Positions 48,930 through 59,877 of a stretch of DNA of 64,000 nucleotides are shown here, piece after piece (the first letter of the stretch is position 1; every line of letters begins with the position of its first letter). The notes under the pieces are model-generated. The model saw only the letters and a list, made by a program, of their open reading frames with translations, did not search any database and had not been told where the DNA came from. The stretch covers positions 13,055,001 through 13,119,000 of the forward strand of contig NC_073342.2 of assembly GCF_027580225.2 (NCBI RefSeq). The letters are read 5' to 3'. This stretch comes from Misgurnus anguillicaudatus. Lineage: Eukaryota; Chordata; Actinopteri; Cypriniformes; Cobitidae. A program made the position numbers and the translations under genes.

Positions 48930-49146
48930 TTAAGCCCTGATTATATTGTTAAATATAGCTATTAGTCACTACATGGCAATAGATTTGACAAATAAGTGCA
49001 CTGCTGTATACAAAAAGATTTAAAAAAGTATAAATAAAAATATAAAAAGTCTGTGTAAAGTTATATTAAATATGTGTTCTGTTAATAATGCCTATTAATC
49101 TGAAGTATAAAAAGTACATAAAAACAAAGTCACTTTAGCTGGCGTT

Positions 49147-49245
49147 AGGGCTGTAATGATATGCAATATTAAACCGAAATGGCAAAACTCAGATCCATGA
49201 ACCTGTGTCGCGGTCTGAGAAGGCAAAATCGCGACACAGATCCAA
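49147..49245 (+). mobile_element. hAT left-end fragment (TAGGGCTGTAATGATA)
   Basis: TAGGGCTGTAATGATATGC is nearly the same start as the hAT at 57928 (TAGGGCTGTAATGATAC). CGCGGTCTGAG/AAAATCGCGACACAG pairing follows. No right end was found. Confidence 0.45.
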
Positions 49246-49390
49246 TGCTACCACATCCTTAAATTGCTATTAGTATTATTTGAAGTTAACATCATAAAAT
49301 ACGTAGACCTGCAACACAATAGGTTACTAGTTGAGGATAAATTATTTAATTGTAGACCTTCCTGTAAATGTCCTCCAATTACATGTGACA

Positions 49391-50165
49391 AGGGGCTGTC
49401 GCGGTGAAGGAATTTCCCTTATGGTGAAATTGAAGAACATTGTGTGCTAGTTGTGCAAATTTATAGAACCCCGGGCAATAGGTAGAACACAGCGGTGTCT
49501 TAATTAATTTAAAATGAGCCAGTATTTGTGCACCTTTAAATGTAAACTTTCATTAGGCTTTATCTTGTGTGTTCCTTGACGAAAATATGTAGAAATATAT
49601 GCGAGTAAAAAAGTACAGAACAAAAAATTAATTTTGCAGAGCAAATGAAAAGCCGTTAATAAAGCGGACTCCTTAATAACGTAGAGGATGTGCTGAAACA
49701 GTCGAGTCAGCAGATGATCATCATGTTTATAATGTTTCACGCAGATATTGTTGATGAAAAACTTGCATATCTAAATGCCCAGGTGAAAGTCAAGTGTTCA
49801 ATCAGTTAACAAAGCCAACGGCGTTATTGGCTGCAACCCGCTTATCCGCGGTGCGGACGCAGATACACAAAGATAAAACCATTAAAGGTTTTTATCTAAA
49901 GTGGGTTTAAATGTCGATAAGAAATCCGTTGTATTATGGTGCTTTTGTATTTGTGTTGATCAGTTGGAATAAAGTCATTTTAAACTGCCTTTAAAGGCAA
50001 AATATGCTAATTCTTTCATCTTTACGTGCTCAATGCTTTTCACACATTCACTGTATGATTTAACGAAATTATTATATTACATTATAAATTGAAAAATATT
50101 ACGAAAAACAAATTACTCTCTTAACTCTTGACAATTTATTTGAAGAACATTAAAGACATTTAATG
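49391..50165 (+). mobile_element. hAT fragment, copy 2 of the 39130-40376 family
   Basis: The start GGGGCTGTCGCGGTGAAGG resembles a hAT end. From 49470 on, blocks match 39360-40170 in the same orientation: AAATGAGCCAGTATTTGTGC, AAAGCCGTTAATAAAGCGG and TTTATAATGTTTCACGCAG. The right terminus is missing or unrecognisable. Confidence 0.5.
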
Positions 50166-50867
50166 TAAAACATCATATCTACAATGGAGTTTAGTTCTGT
50201 TTGTTTTTCCAAAGTATTTTGTTAAAAAGAAAACTAGCTTTGGCTATTTATTTACTTCATAAATGGATATTTATATTGTTAATAATTTGTATAGTTAATC
50301 TTGTTCTTTGGTGTTCAGGTTGTTTTGATACTTATGTTTGGTTTATCAGTCGTTGTACGATGTGCTGGTTAAGCCACCTTTCCACTGTACACAATAAACG
50401 ATGGTCAATAAAACGGAAGTCACGATCATTCCCTATGGAGAGTCGCAAAGGGGCTGTGTGAGGTGATGATCGTATGCACATGCGTAATTTTCGGATCCGC
50501 TTTGAACGTTGGATCGGTTAAAAAATTTGTGTGACTACACAACAGGCAATACGCCGACCGGAAGTGATGTATTTTAGTGTATTCCAATCAAAACATTGTA
50601 CAAGGTGCAAATTATGAATCCTTTTTCTTTAACTTTATCAGTAATATTTGAATGCTTCAAAAAAAAAAAAAAAACGATTGATTACTGATAAGTAATACAT
50701 TATTAAATTAATATGTATACGTTATTATTTTAATCTTGTCTCCATATGTTCTGTCCAAAAAAAAAAAAAAATCTCTGTCATATGTGCATATAGCTTTTTA
50801 TTGTTTCATTCATTTGCATTTATTTATTTATTTATGTCACTATTGTGAATATTAGAATGAAGCCTCT

Positions 50868-51147
50868 TGCGCTGGAATGAGCTTCTCTCTTATGTTACGA
50901 TTAAACTGAAACTTTATTAAGACTGCAACTAGGGGACAGTCGTGTACAGTGGAAAGGCGGCTTTCACTGTTGTGGTATTTGTCCCGCCCCTCCCCCACTG
51001 TGATTGGATGGCCAAGTAAAAAGTGACATTGACTAGATGAGCATTTCACCCAACTCTGGGAGCTCAGTGCTAAATGCAGAAAAACACTGAGGAAACAATT
51101 TAAACATGCTGGCCGCAAGAAAAAGCCTTGGTGTGCACGTAACCTTA
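50868..51147. mobile_element. short MITE, copy 2
   Basis: It shares TTTGTCCCGCCCC, CCACTGTGATTGGA and GAGCATTTCACCC with 43515-43775 and ends CCTTGGTGTGCACG, the complement of that copy's GTGCACACCAAAA start. A 110-codon minus-strand ORF here merely mirrors this shared repeat. Confidence 0.5.
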
Positions 51148-51886
51148 GGGAAGTTGCCCCACCAGGTGGCCATGTTTGCAACATCTCTAGGCAGTTATTT
51201 CAGTCATGCAAGACTAAATTTGATTCTACTTAAATAGGAAAAGACAGATATTTCTAAAATCAAGTGCTAAAATCACAATCAAAAACTGTATTTCCAACCA
51301 ATGATTAAACCTGACTTCAGCTACACTAAAGAGTTCCTCCTTCGGAGATTAGTCAGTCTTTATCGATTGGTTCTTTTAACTGAAAGGCGGGACTTCTGTC
51401 ACCAAAGCGGCCATATTGAGCATTGCATTTTCCTCTATTCTTAATGATAACAGTGTCACATCTTCTTATATTCAATATAGAGCCCGACCGATATATCGGC
51501 AGGCCGATATTATCGACCGATATTAGGCATTTTCCAAACTATCGGTTTCAGCATTCATAATGGCCGATAAATGAATATATATATAAAAAAAACGAACGAA
51601 ACAGCCTTCAACCATGCCATGAGTGTTGCCGTTGTATAGTTTGTCCACCAGAGAGCACTCTACAACCTCCCTGTTTGCAACACTCGTGTATAACGTGTCA
51701 CACATCCTGCAACCTGCTGATCCAGCCAGAGTCGGGCAGAGAGAACAACGGTTAGGTGAGTTCATGGTGAGTTGGTCACAAGACATACATTGCTTGAATA
51801 ACAATTAAAAGAACATCCCAATCAGTTCTCTTAACTCAAATAAGCATGACAAAATTTGTGACTATAATGTCCAGTTTTGCTGCTGC

Positions 51887-53459
51887 ACTGTAAACCCAAA
51901 CACTATAACTAACTTATAATGGAAAGTACCTGGTACTCAAAATGTGCCAAAAAGTTTAGCTTACTATTATTTTTGAGTTCATTCAACATCTATCATAGAT
52001 TTAAGTTAACAGTAAATATTTTTTTGAGTTTTTACAACTACACTAAAGTTAAAGAGTTTAGGAAACTTAAAAAATAGATCGCCCTCTAGTGGCGGATTAT
52101 ACAAAAAAGTGACGTCTTCGTTGAACGGACACTCAGACGTGTTTCAAATGGATTAATTTGCTCTTGGATGCAAATAATTACAAACTTTTGGTGGTTGTGA
52201 TGAGTTCAATTTGCCAGGTAAGGTAGGAAAGAGTCTGGCACTGCGAATTTACTTCAGTTTAAGGTTAAATTAACACGATTGGTTGAGGAAGTTCCAGTTC
52301 CCAGCATGCTTTGCATGAGCCCGCAATACGACAGCATTTTTTGAAATTAAGTGATATTTTATGTGGTTTTTATTAACTCTTTTACCGCCAGCGTTTTTTA
52401 AAAAAGTTGCCAGCCAGCGCCAGCGTGTTTCATGATTTTCACAAAACTTTAATGCCTTCCAGAAAATGTCTTCTTCAAATATATAAACACACAATATACC
52501 AAATGAAAGAACAGACCCTCTGCTTTCAAAAAAAAAAAAAAAAACGTTTCATCCTACCTTCAGTAGTTCTTTTGTAATCAGCTTTTAAATTGGGTACGTT
52601 TCTGCAAAAACACCACATTTTGAGCAAAAAGCAGAGATAATTCCATTTTTGTGACGGACTTTTCATAGACATCCCATTCAGAGCGATCTTTAAAACAGAC
52701 ACGGACATGCAGCAGCTTGCCATAGGGCAATACTTCCGGTTTTAAAAAGTTGCGGAAGGATAATAGCGGTATTGCGGAAAGACGGAAATACTCGTCATTG
52801 GCGGGGAAGCGTTTTCTCTTGATTGATGAGATATCTCGTCAATGGCGGGGAAAGAGTTAAAGAAAAAGACTCAGTAGTGTTAAACATTTATTTATGTTGG
52901 AGATTTAGAAGAGTTTGCTATTTTTTATTTTAGTGCTTACCATTGTTCAGAAGTGTAGTGCCTGTGCTTGGCTGTAAGTCAATAATGTATTGTTTTATCA
53001 TAAACAATAACTATTTGAAAGTCAGCACTGAGCTCAGTCTCAACACACTTTCACTGGTATTACATTTCCATAAATCACATGATTTGTTTCTGTGATTTGC
53101 GAACAAAAATTAAATTGTAGTTGGTTTACTTAAATATTTTGAGTACTCTGAACTTGCCATGTTTTACAGTGTACTGTTAAGTTGTAAAATGTAACTATTT
53201 GAGTACAGGAAACTTATAAAAAACAAGGCAATCAGTTGCCTCAAAATATTTAAGTAACATTACTACTACAATTTAAGTTACATAAAGTATATAATTTAAT
53301 TTAATATCAGACTTAAACTAAGTTTAGATAAATCAAATTTTTTGATTTGAATTGAAGTTGTCAGTACTCAAAACTTTAAAGTTTGCAAACTTAAGAAAAT
53401 AGCGGCAATCAGTTGCCTCAATTTTTTTTGAGTTAGTAGAACTTATCCGGGTTTACAGT
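51887..53459. mobile_element. nested element with ACTGTAAACCC ends
   Basis: The left end ACTGTAAACCC and right end GGGTTTACAGT are an exact 11-bp inverted repeat. Inner motifs such as AATCAGTTGCCTCAA recur within it (53229 and 53408). Excluding the piggyBac-like insert it is about 1.1 kb. Its superfamily and target duplication are not certain. Confidence 0.6.
52377..52856 (-). mobile_element. piggyBac-like non-autonomous element, copy 3 (inverted)
   Basis: It starts CTCTTTTACCGCCAGCG and ends AATGGCGGGGAAAGAG, flanked by TTAA at 52373-52376 and 52857-52860. Relative to copies 1 and 2 it is inverted. GAGATATCTCGTCAATGGCG marks the family's left end. At 480 bp it is the most complete uninterrupted copy. 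Confidence 0.88.
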
Positions 53460-54899
53460 TAAATAAGCCGAGAGTGAAGCGGAATTACCTAGTATCATAT
53501 TATTTTAGTTAAAACCCATAAATAACTACAAATAACTAATGTTAGGGAAATCTGTTAATGTTTTGTTGCGCGTTTCTGAAATAAATAAATAAATAAAATA
53601 TTGGCCGATATATCGGAATATCGGATTTTAAACCCAACAAACATTTGTATCGGCCTTCAAAATCCTTTATCGGTCGGGCTCTAATTCAATATCTGTGATT
53701 AAAATAACTCAAACTTCTTAGCAATTTTTAAGCCAATACACATAACTTAATATATTGAACAGCGTAAAAAAAATCTAAATCAATAAAGATTTTCACCACC
53801 CTATTCTCTAGTTGCAACAAGCTGATGAAAACTGTTTAGAAAGGGCTAAAAAAATCCAGTTTCATAATGTAAGATAAAAATTAGGTACAGCAGAATGAAG
53901 AGAAAAAATACCAAGCAGGGGATTGTAAAAGGACAAAGAGAAAGAGCGAAGGTGCTGTGCAGAGAACAGAAACAGTAGGGGAGTAATTATTTAGCCATCT
54001 CCTGCAAGGAACTCCTCTACAATGCCAGAACAGTGCCCTGTAATAACCCATACTTCACATTGTTAACTTACTACATATCCACCATGTGTGTGTATATGTG
54101 TGTGTGTTTTGTCTAAATAACAAGCTTTGGATACACAAATTCGTCACAGAAGACAAATGGCACCCCAACGCGCTTCAGACAGGGCGCAGTGCCACTGCAT
54201 CTAAAACCGAAAATGGACGTGTAGAAATGAGCAGAACAGGATGCGTTCTAGCTAGCCTGAGGAGCATGTCATGAAAACATCTCGTTATAAATTCTTGACT
54301 AAAACTTTTCCGAAGCTGGAAAAGGAAAGGATATAGTGTGCTATGGCTGTGACCAGTTTCTCACCAAATCTGTCATTTCATTTGAGGGTGAATACACGGA
54401 GAAAGGGGCTCTCCCTCCAGGAAAAGGCGACTTAGATAAATGTTGATTCAGTGTTGTGATTGTCGAGCATCAAAAAGAATCGATACTGGCTTTGTGGAAA
54501 TTCTGCAGAGTTAGAAGATGAATCGAAACGCTATTCAATTCCACTACAAGAATTATAAGCAGATTTTCTTAAATGAACTGAATTGCCTGCTGATTTGAAT
54601 TAAATCTGTGGAGATGGTTATGATGAAATTTCATGCACTCTTAAGGACATTCCTGAGGCAAGCACAGTTAGAGCAGAGAATATTATGTGACAGACTGCAA
54701 AAAGCCTGCTCGAATGGGTTTGGCAACACCCAAAAACCTCATGAAACCAATGTAAAGTCTCATTTTCAAAATGTTATGCAAAAAACCTTTCTTATTACAA
54801 ACTCTATTACTGAAAATACATTTCTAGCTGAGCAAACTGCTTAGGCTGACAATCACTACACACATTTACATTATGTAGTTATGTATAATGTTTACTTAA

Positions 54900-54916
54900 G
54901 GGGGGGGGGGGGGGGG
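54900..54916. repeat. poly-G tract (17 G)
   Basis: An uninterrupted run of 17 guanines on the plus strand, hence 17 cytosines in the furin pre-mRNA sense. The exact length may be affected by sequencing or assembly. Confidence 0.85.
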
Positions 54917-54973
54917 TCTAAAGCTATTTCATGCATTCTGACTTTTTACAGTTTTTCTCTATTGCTAACACAC

Positions 54974-55520
54974 TATGGGTGCTATCATACACCTGGCGCA
55001 ATGCAGCGCAAAGCACGACGTAAGTGTTTTCTGCTAGTTTAAGCCCGACGCAGTTATCATAAACGTTGTTTAAATAACAAATGCATTTGCACCAATTTCT
55101 GCACCCATGGGTGTGCTGGTCTGAAAACGAGGTGTGTTCAGGCAAACTATTAGCGCGTTGCTATTTTAAAGCAACAAAAATAAACTACACCATTGAACAA
55201 CTAAAACCTGGTCTAAAGTCTAAAGGCAATGCCGCAATATCTTTTTTGTTATTTAAAGGCGGAGTGCACAACGTTTGAAAAATGCTTTGGAAAAGGGAGC
55301 CAATCTTGTAGGCAATCAGCAGTAAGGGGCGTGTCTATCAAAAGAAGGTCCAGATTCTATTGGGATAGGGGCGTGTATGTGTAGGTGATTTCAAATGTCA
55401 ACATTGGCTTTCAAACATTGTGCACTCCGCCTTTAAAGAGCAAGTTCGTAATATGCGCCTATAAATGGGACAACAACGCATGTACACATGGACGTGCAGC
55501 AGCAAACAAAATTAAAGGAT
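54974..55520. repeat. dispersed repeat (CTATCATACACCTGGCGCAATG), split by a TTAA MITE
   Basis: GCTATCATACACCTGGCGCA and GCACCCATGGGTGTGCTGGTC are blocks I recognise from a high-copy cyprinid repeat. It continues after the insert at 55257-55432 with TTCGTAATATGCGCCTATAAA. Its own ends are not clear. Confidence 0.45.
55257..55432. mobile_element. TTAA-target MITE (AGGCGGAGTGCACAA ends)
   Basis: The left end AGGCGGAGTGCACAACGTTTG and right end CAAACATTGTGCACTCCGCCT are inverted repeats with one mismatch. TTAA lies on both sides (55253-55256, 55433-55436). It is 176 bp. Relatives lie at 688-863 and 56508-56588. Confidence 0.9.
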
Positions 55521-55965
55521 TAAAATGTAAAAGATTGTTATTGTGTCTCTTGGCCATAAATGAGGACAGATTACAGGACTTTAAAGGGCTGCTTCACCTG
55601 TAGCTGGGTAAGCAGATTTTTTGCTTTGAAAAAAGTGCAAATATTGCATTTAATTTGAAATGTTCTTAAATGCTACCCCACGGATTTATTGTATTTGATG
55701 ACTTTGTACCTCTGTGGATAGGGTGAGATGAAAACTATAGTAATATTTTTAAAGCACGGCGCTGTCCCAGTGCTGAAAAGGCTCTACACCAGTTTGTAAA
55801 TTCTTTTCTCTTGTTTGTTACAAATATAAAGTATTTTTGTAAATTATTCTGATAAAAACCTCTACAGTGATCATGCATCATTCTTTATCGGCCTATTTTC
55901 CTTATTACTCGATGACTGAAACAATGACTTTTAAGAGAACCAAAGACTTAATTACACAAATAACT

Positions 55966-56270
55966 AGGGTTGGGAACCGAGTCGGGAACTTATTTAGAAC
56001 CGGTTCTGTTTTTAAAAGGAACCGGAACCGCATGTAATTCTTACTTTTCGATTCTAAATACGGTATCGATGCGATAAATTTGGCGCACGGCACGCAACAT
56101 TGCTGTGGCTCTGACTCGATTGTAAGAGGCTCATTACCTAATTCCACCTTCGGGTTCGGACCTGATGTGACGGGAGTCTGGTGTCAGAGCATTGGTTATG
56201 ATCTTCGGACGGATCAGGCATTAACTTAACATTCTTAATGAAAAAGTTATCAATCGTTCTTTTCCTCTTC
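55966..56270 (+). mobile_element. hAT left-end fragment (AGGGTTGGGAACCGA)
   Basis: TAGGGTTGGGAACCGAGTCG followed by AACCGGTTC and GAACCGGAACCG motifs is a typical hAT left part. The block GACTCGATTGTAAGAGGCTC recurs at 36972 as GACTCGATTGTATGTGGTTC. No right end was located. Confidence 0.5.
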
Positions 56271-56315
56271 TCTTATCATCCGCGGCTACATCCACTCTGT
56301 TTATCTGACGGACTC

Positions 56316-56317
<2 letters not shown>

Positions 56318-56361
<44 letters not shown>
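56318..56361. repeat. (CT)n microsatellite, about 22 units
   Basis: An uninterrupted CT dinucleotide run. Reading frames through it give an Arg-Glu repeat that is not a real protein. Confidence 0.95.
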
Positions 56362-56365
<4 letters not shown>

Positions 56366-56507
56366 GGAGCGCACACGCATTTTTAAATGTACACACACGT
56401 AGATCTGGACCATGGCTTTTTCCCTCGAACCAGTGCGACCTGATATTTTTTTAAGTCGCACCATTGAGAAATTAGGTCGCACTCTAGAGGCCTGCCCTAA
56501 GCCAATA

Positions 56508-56588
56508 AAATATGGACCTTCTTTTGACAGACCCGCACCACACCCTCTCCAAAGCGTTTTTCAGAAATCGTGCACTCCACTTTTAAGT
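56508..56588 (-). mobile_element. truncated copy of the 55257-55432 MITE family
   Basis: Read on the minus strand it gives GTGGAGTGCACGATTTCTG, AAAAACGCTTTGGAGAGG and TCAAAAGAAGG, the left part of the family. It is bounded by TTAA at 56583-56586 on that side. The other half is absent. Confidence 0.55.
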
Positions 56589-56874
56589 GCAGTTGCGCCC
56601 TGCTCTTTAGACTATGTGCTTAGATCGTTAAAATAGGGCCCTAAAATGGATTCAGTTGGCTTAACTTCCCTAACCAATAATTCAGTTTTAAAAACATAAA
56701 CACATTTCTCATAACTCTTAACACATTCCACTTGCTTTCACACAAGGTCCAATATTTTCAATGACTTTTGCAAAACTCTATACAAAAATGCCTTCATTTT
56801 GCACAGGTTTAACCATGTTCTCATTCAGAAAACACCAACACACATAATAAATGACTCAAGCTAGGGGTGTGCAA

Positions 56875-56960
56875 TATTGGCAAAAACTGGATAATACCTA
56901 TGATTTTGCTGATAACGGAAAATATTTTGTATCCTTCAAAAATGTGTTTGTGAAAAATGT
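56875..56960 (+). mobile_element. hAT left-end fragment (TAGGGGTGTGCAATATTGG)
   Basis: TAGGGGTGTGCAATATTGGC followed by TGATTTTGCTGATAACGG fits a hAT start. No paired right end was found. Confidence 0.4.
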
Positions 56961-58184
56961 TTTTTGTTCTAGCTCCCTCCTACAACATATTACAGTTTTC
57001 TGAATTGCTAAAACACATTTTTTGAAACCATTACTAATTTTCTCAAAACCTGACAAATTTTTCTCACTTGACAAATACTGTTAAAAATCTGTATTACTGT
57101 AATCACAAGTTTAGTTAAGTGAATATAATGAATACTTTACTGTAAGTACTGCAAGTAATAGTACATTTCCAATATTACTGTAAGCAGCATATGTATTTTG
57201 TAAAAAGTTAGCAATCCAACTGCAAATTTTGCCAATGGCATCGTCTCTGGTGTCCTGTTCTTCCTCATACTCTTCATCTGTCTCTCAGACTGTTTCGAAT
57301 CCACACAATTGGTAAAAAATACCATTAGAAAAAAGTGTGTAGAATTTTGAGTTGTTGAGAATTTTCCTCAAACGTTGTCTTGTCGGTCATTACTATCGTC
57401 ACGTAACAAGTGAAATGTCCCACAGCAAGCTTAAACGTGATTTAGATGCACAGTGAAGAGAATTGCGACCTTGCTGACAGTTATATCAAAAATCCCAGAC
57501 AAGAACAAATAGTAGAGAAGTGCAATTTGTTGTAGCTCAGGGTAAATCAAATATCATTGTCAAGGATTGCTAAGACAAAATATAGCCCTAATATTAGAGG
57601 TATGGATTAAGTATTTCTGTACTGGCAAGCTACGTCCAGAAGCTGGCACACAGAGAGTAGCATGCGAACAAAAAATTAAGTTCTCTCTCGTGTCTTTACC
57701 AAAACACATATACACAAAGCAATCTCGCCATGTATTCTTGTACAAAACAATTATCAATGTCAATAGAGAAAGAAATTAGATTTGTGATATTAGGCTATGT
57801 GGCTCCGTGCAGAACTCGCTCTTAAAGCGACAGTAGCCCCTATTTTTTTTTTTTTTATTGGAAAAATTATACAATCTGTGAGTCTTATGATCCATTGAAT
57901 CACTATTTAAAAGTTATTAGATCCAAGTAGGGCTGTAATGATACATTGGGTTCTCCATTAAAAATACATGTCTGAAATCGATTCTGAATCGCAAGGCTCC
58001 GATTCTGTTGCACATGTGCGACAGGCTATGTGATCAGTTGGAAGTCCTTATCAATCTAAAATCACTATGAGTTTGAGTCATTTATAATGTGCATTTCAAA
58101 AAGCGACACTCGTCAAACACAATCATTAAAAATATTATTTTTTATCATGAAAATAACTGAAACAATTTGAAGAACAGCGATATA

Positions 58185-58514
58185 CAGCGGGGAAAATATG
58201 TATTTGACTTATCAGCATTTTTATCAAGGTTTATTGGCAGGGTTTCTCTCTCAATACTGACAGATTTCAGGTGATCTCCTTGCTTTCTATGCCATTTTGC
58301 ACCTCGTTATCTTCATGTGTTCAATACTAATTCCCTGTGTCACTTCACTTAATTTATAATGACTTAACTTCTATACTTAAATGTTCTGATTTCTTTGTAT
58401 GAATTCAATATTTGGCATGATGGCTACATCTGGTGGAAATTTTGTCAATAGCCCAATTAGAAATCACCTTACTGATAAAAATGCTGATGTGTCAAATACT
58501 TATTTTTCCAGCTG
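58185..58514. mobile_element. Tc1/mariner-like MITE
   Basis: The left end CAGCGGGGAAAATATGTATT and right end TACTTATTTTTCCAGCTG are inverted repeats extended by ATCAGCATTTTTATCA and TGATAAAAATGCTGAT. TA lies on both sides (58183-58184, 58515-58516). It is 330 bp. Confidence 0.85.
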
Positions 58515-58531
58515 TAAATATACCTCTAGAG

Positions 58532-59597
58532 CAGGGATGGGCAACTGGCAGCCCGAGGACCGCACACGGCCCGGGGTAAATTTTAATACTGGACCATATT
58601 ATACTTAATCAAATACTTTTAAAATGATGATTTTTGTATTAGGACGTAAAACCTCCCAACCAGGAGGGGGCGCTAGGTCCCGCGTATCGTCACAGTAAGC
58701 ATAGTCCTGTGTTTGGGCTTATGTGAAGAAGAGGTCTTCACGGCCACGGGTCCGAAAACCCGAGGTCCGATCCGAGACGCGATCAGGATCGGGTCTAAAA
58801 GTTTCACGTGTGCCTCGGACACGGGTCGGGTACAATAATCGGGTCTCGTGTTATTTAAAATGAATGTGTTTTTGTCGAACGCACTCGAGAAGCCCTCAAC
58901 TATCCGTTTAATGTCCTTTTCAAACCTCTCCTCTGTTTGCCAAGAGCGCTTGGACATTGTGTGGTTGGCGATAGGTAAATTTTCATTGAGACAGACAGGT
59001 CAGATCATTTTAAATGTACGTTTTGGCTGTTACCTGTTTGTCATATAAACAAATGGAGCAGCTCGCCAAATTGCTTGCAGGGCCACCGGGCTGCAGACTG
59101 CACACACGTAAGTTTACATTTGGGTCCAGTCGGGTTAAAAACAACTCGTTGCCACTGGTTTGGGTGACGGGTCGGACTCGGGCCAGAATTGCTCTCAGAT
59201 TTGAAAGGTAAAATACATTGTATTGTAATAAAGATTTTTTTATATATTTTGTTTTGAATTTATGTATTATTTATTTTAAATAATTTTGTTCTTTAAGGTC
59301 TGGATGAGAAACTCCTCTATACTAATATAAAAGTCCCTTGCTTGTTACAGATGTTAAAGCAATGCAGTTAAGAAGTTTTATCTGACATGCTTTGTCCATT
59401 GATAATAAAGTTATGATATAGAATTAGCATAACTGCTAAGTTTTATAGTTAAAATCTTTAAAGACCAGTTCATTGTATATTGTGGTTTCTTAATAAAGAA
59501 AATTAAGAATGATTTAATTTTTGCGTGTGTTTATGGCCCCCTTGGTATAAAGGAGCAATATGCTGGCCCTCGTCATTATCAAAGTTGCCCATCCCTG
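58532..59597. mobile_element. hAT (Charlie-like) element with perfect 8-bp target duplication
   Basis: It starts CAGGGATGGGCAACTGGCAG and ends AAAGTTGCCCATCCCTG. CTCTAGAG lies at 58524-58531 and 59598-59605. Inside, 58735-59205 is rich in GGGTCGGGT/CGGGTCT motifs and may be another insertion. A 94-codon minus-strand ORF there is unrecognised. Confidence 0.92.
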
Positions 59598-59877
59598 CTC
59601 TAGAGTCTAGACATTTCCTGGAATAGCGTTTTTAATGGTACTTCTTCTGTGGCACAAATGCCGTTTCTGCATGAGAGCGCCCTCTGGCTTTTGAATGTGG
59701 TGGCGTTTCAATGTAAGTCATTAAAATTCATTCATTGAGAGAACGCGCATTTGCACGATTAATCGGCACAGCCCTAGATCCAAGTGTGAAAATGGGCAGG
59801 AACAGTTGGATTGCATCAATTTATCAATATTCTACATTGAAAATAAAGTTAGTTTTTTATTTAGGGTACAAATAGGG

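Larger units (their letters stand above)
51478..53683. mobile_element. hAT element with perfect 8-bp target duplication, two levels of nesting inside
   Basis: The ends TAGAGCCCGACCGATATATC and CCTTTATCGGTCGGGCTCTA are inverted repeats with ATCGG motifs at both sides. ATTCAATA lies at 51470-51477 and at 53684-53691. It encloses an ACTGTAAACCC-ended element (51887-53459), which in turn encloses a piggyBac-like copy (52377-52856). Confidence 0.92.
57928..59776. mobile_element. hAT element with perfect 8-bp target duplication, containing two further transposons
   Basis: It starts TAGGGCTGTAATGATACATT and ends TTAATCGGCACAGCCCTA. GATCCAAG lies on both sides (57920-57927, 59777-59784). It contains a TA-flanked element (58185-58514) and, 17 bp beyond, a second hAT (58532-59597). 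Its own sequence is about 450 bp. Confidence 0.88.
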
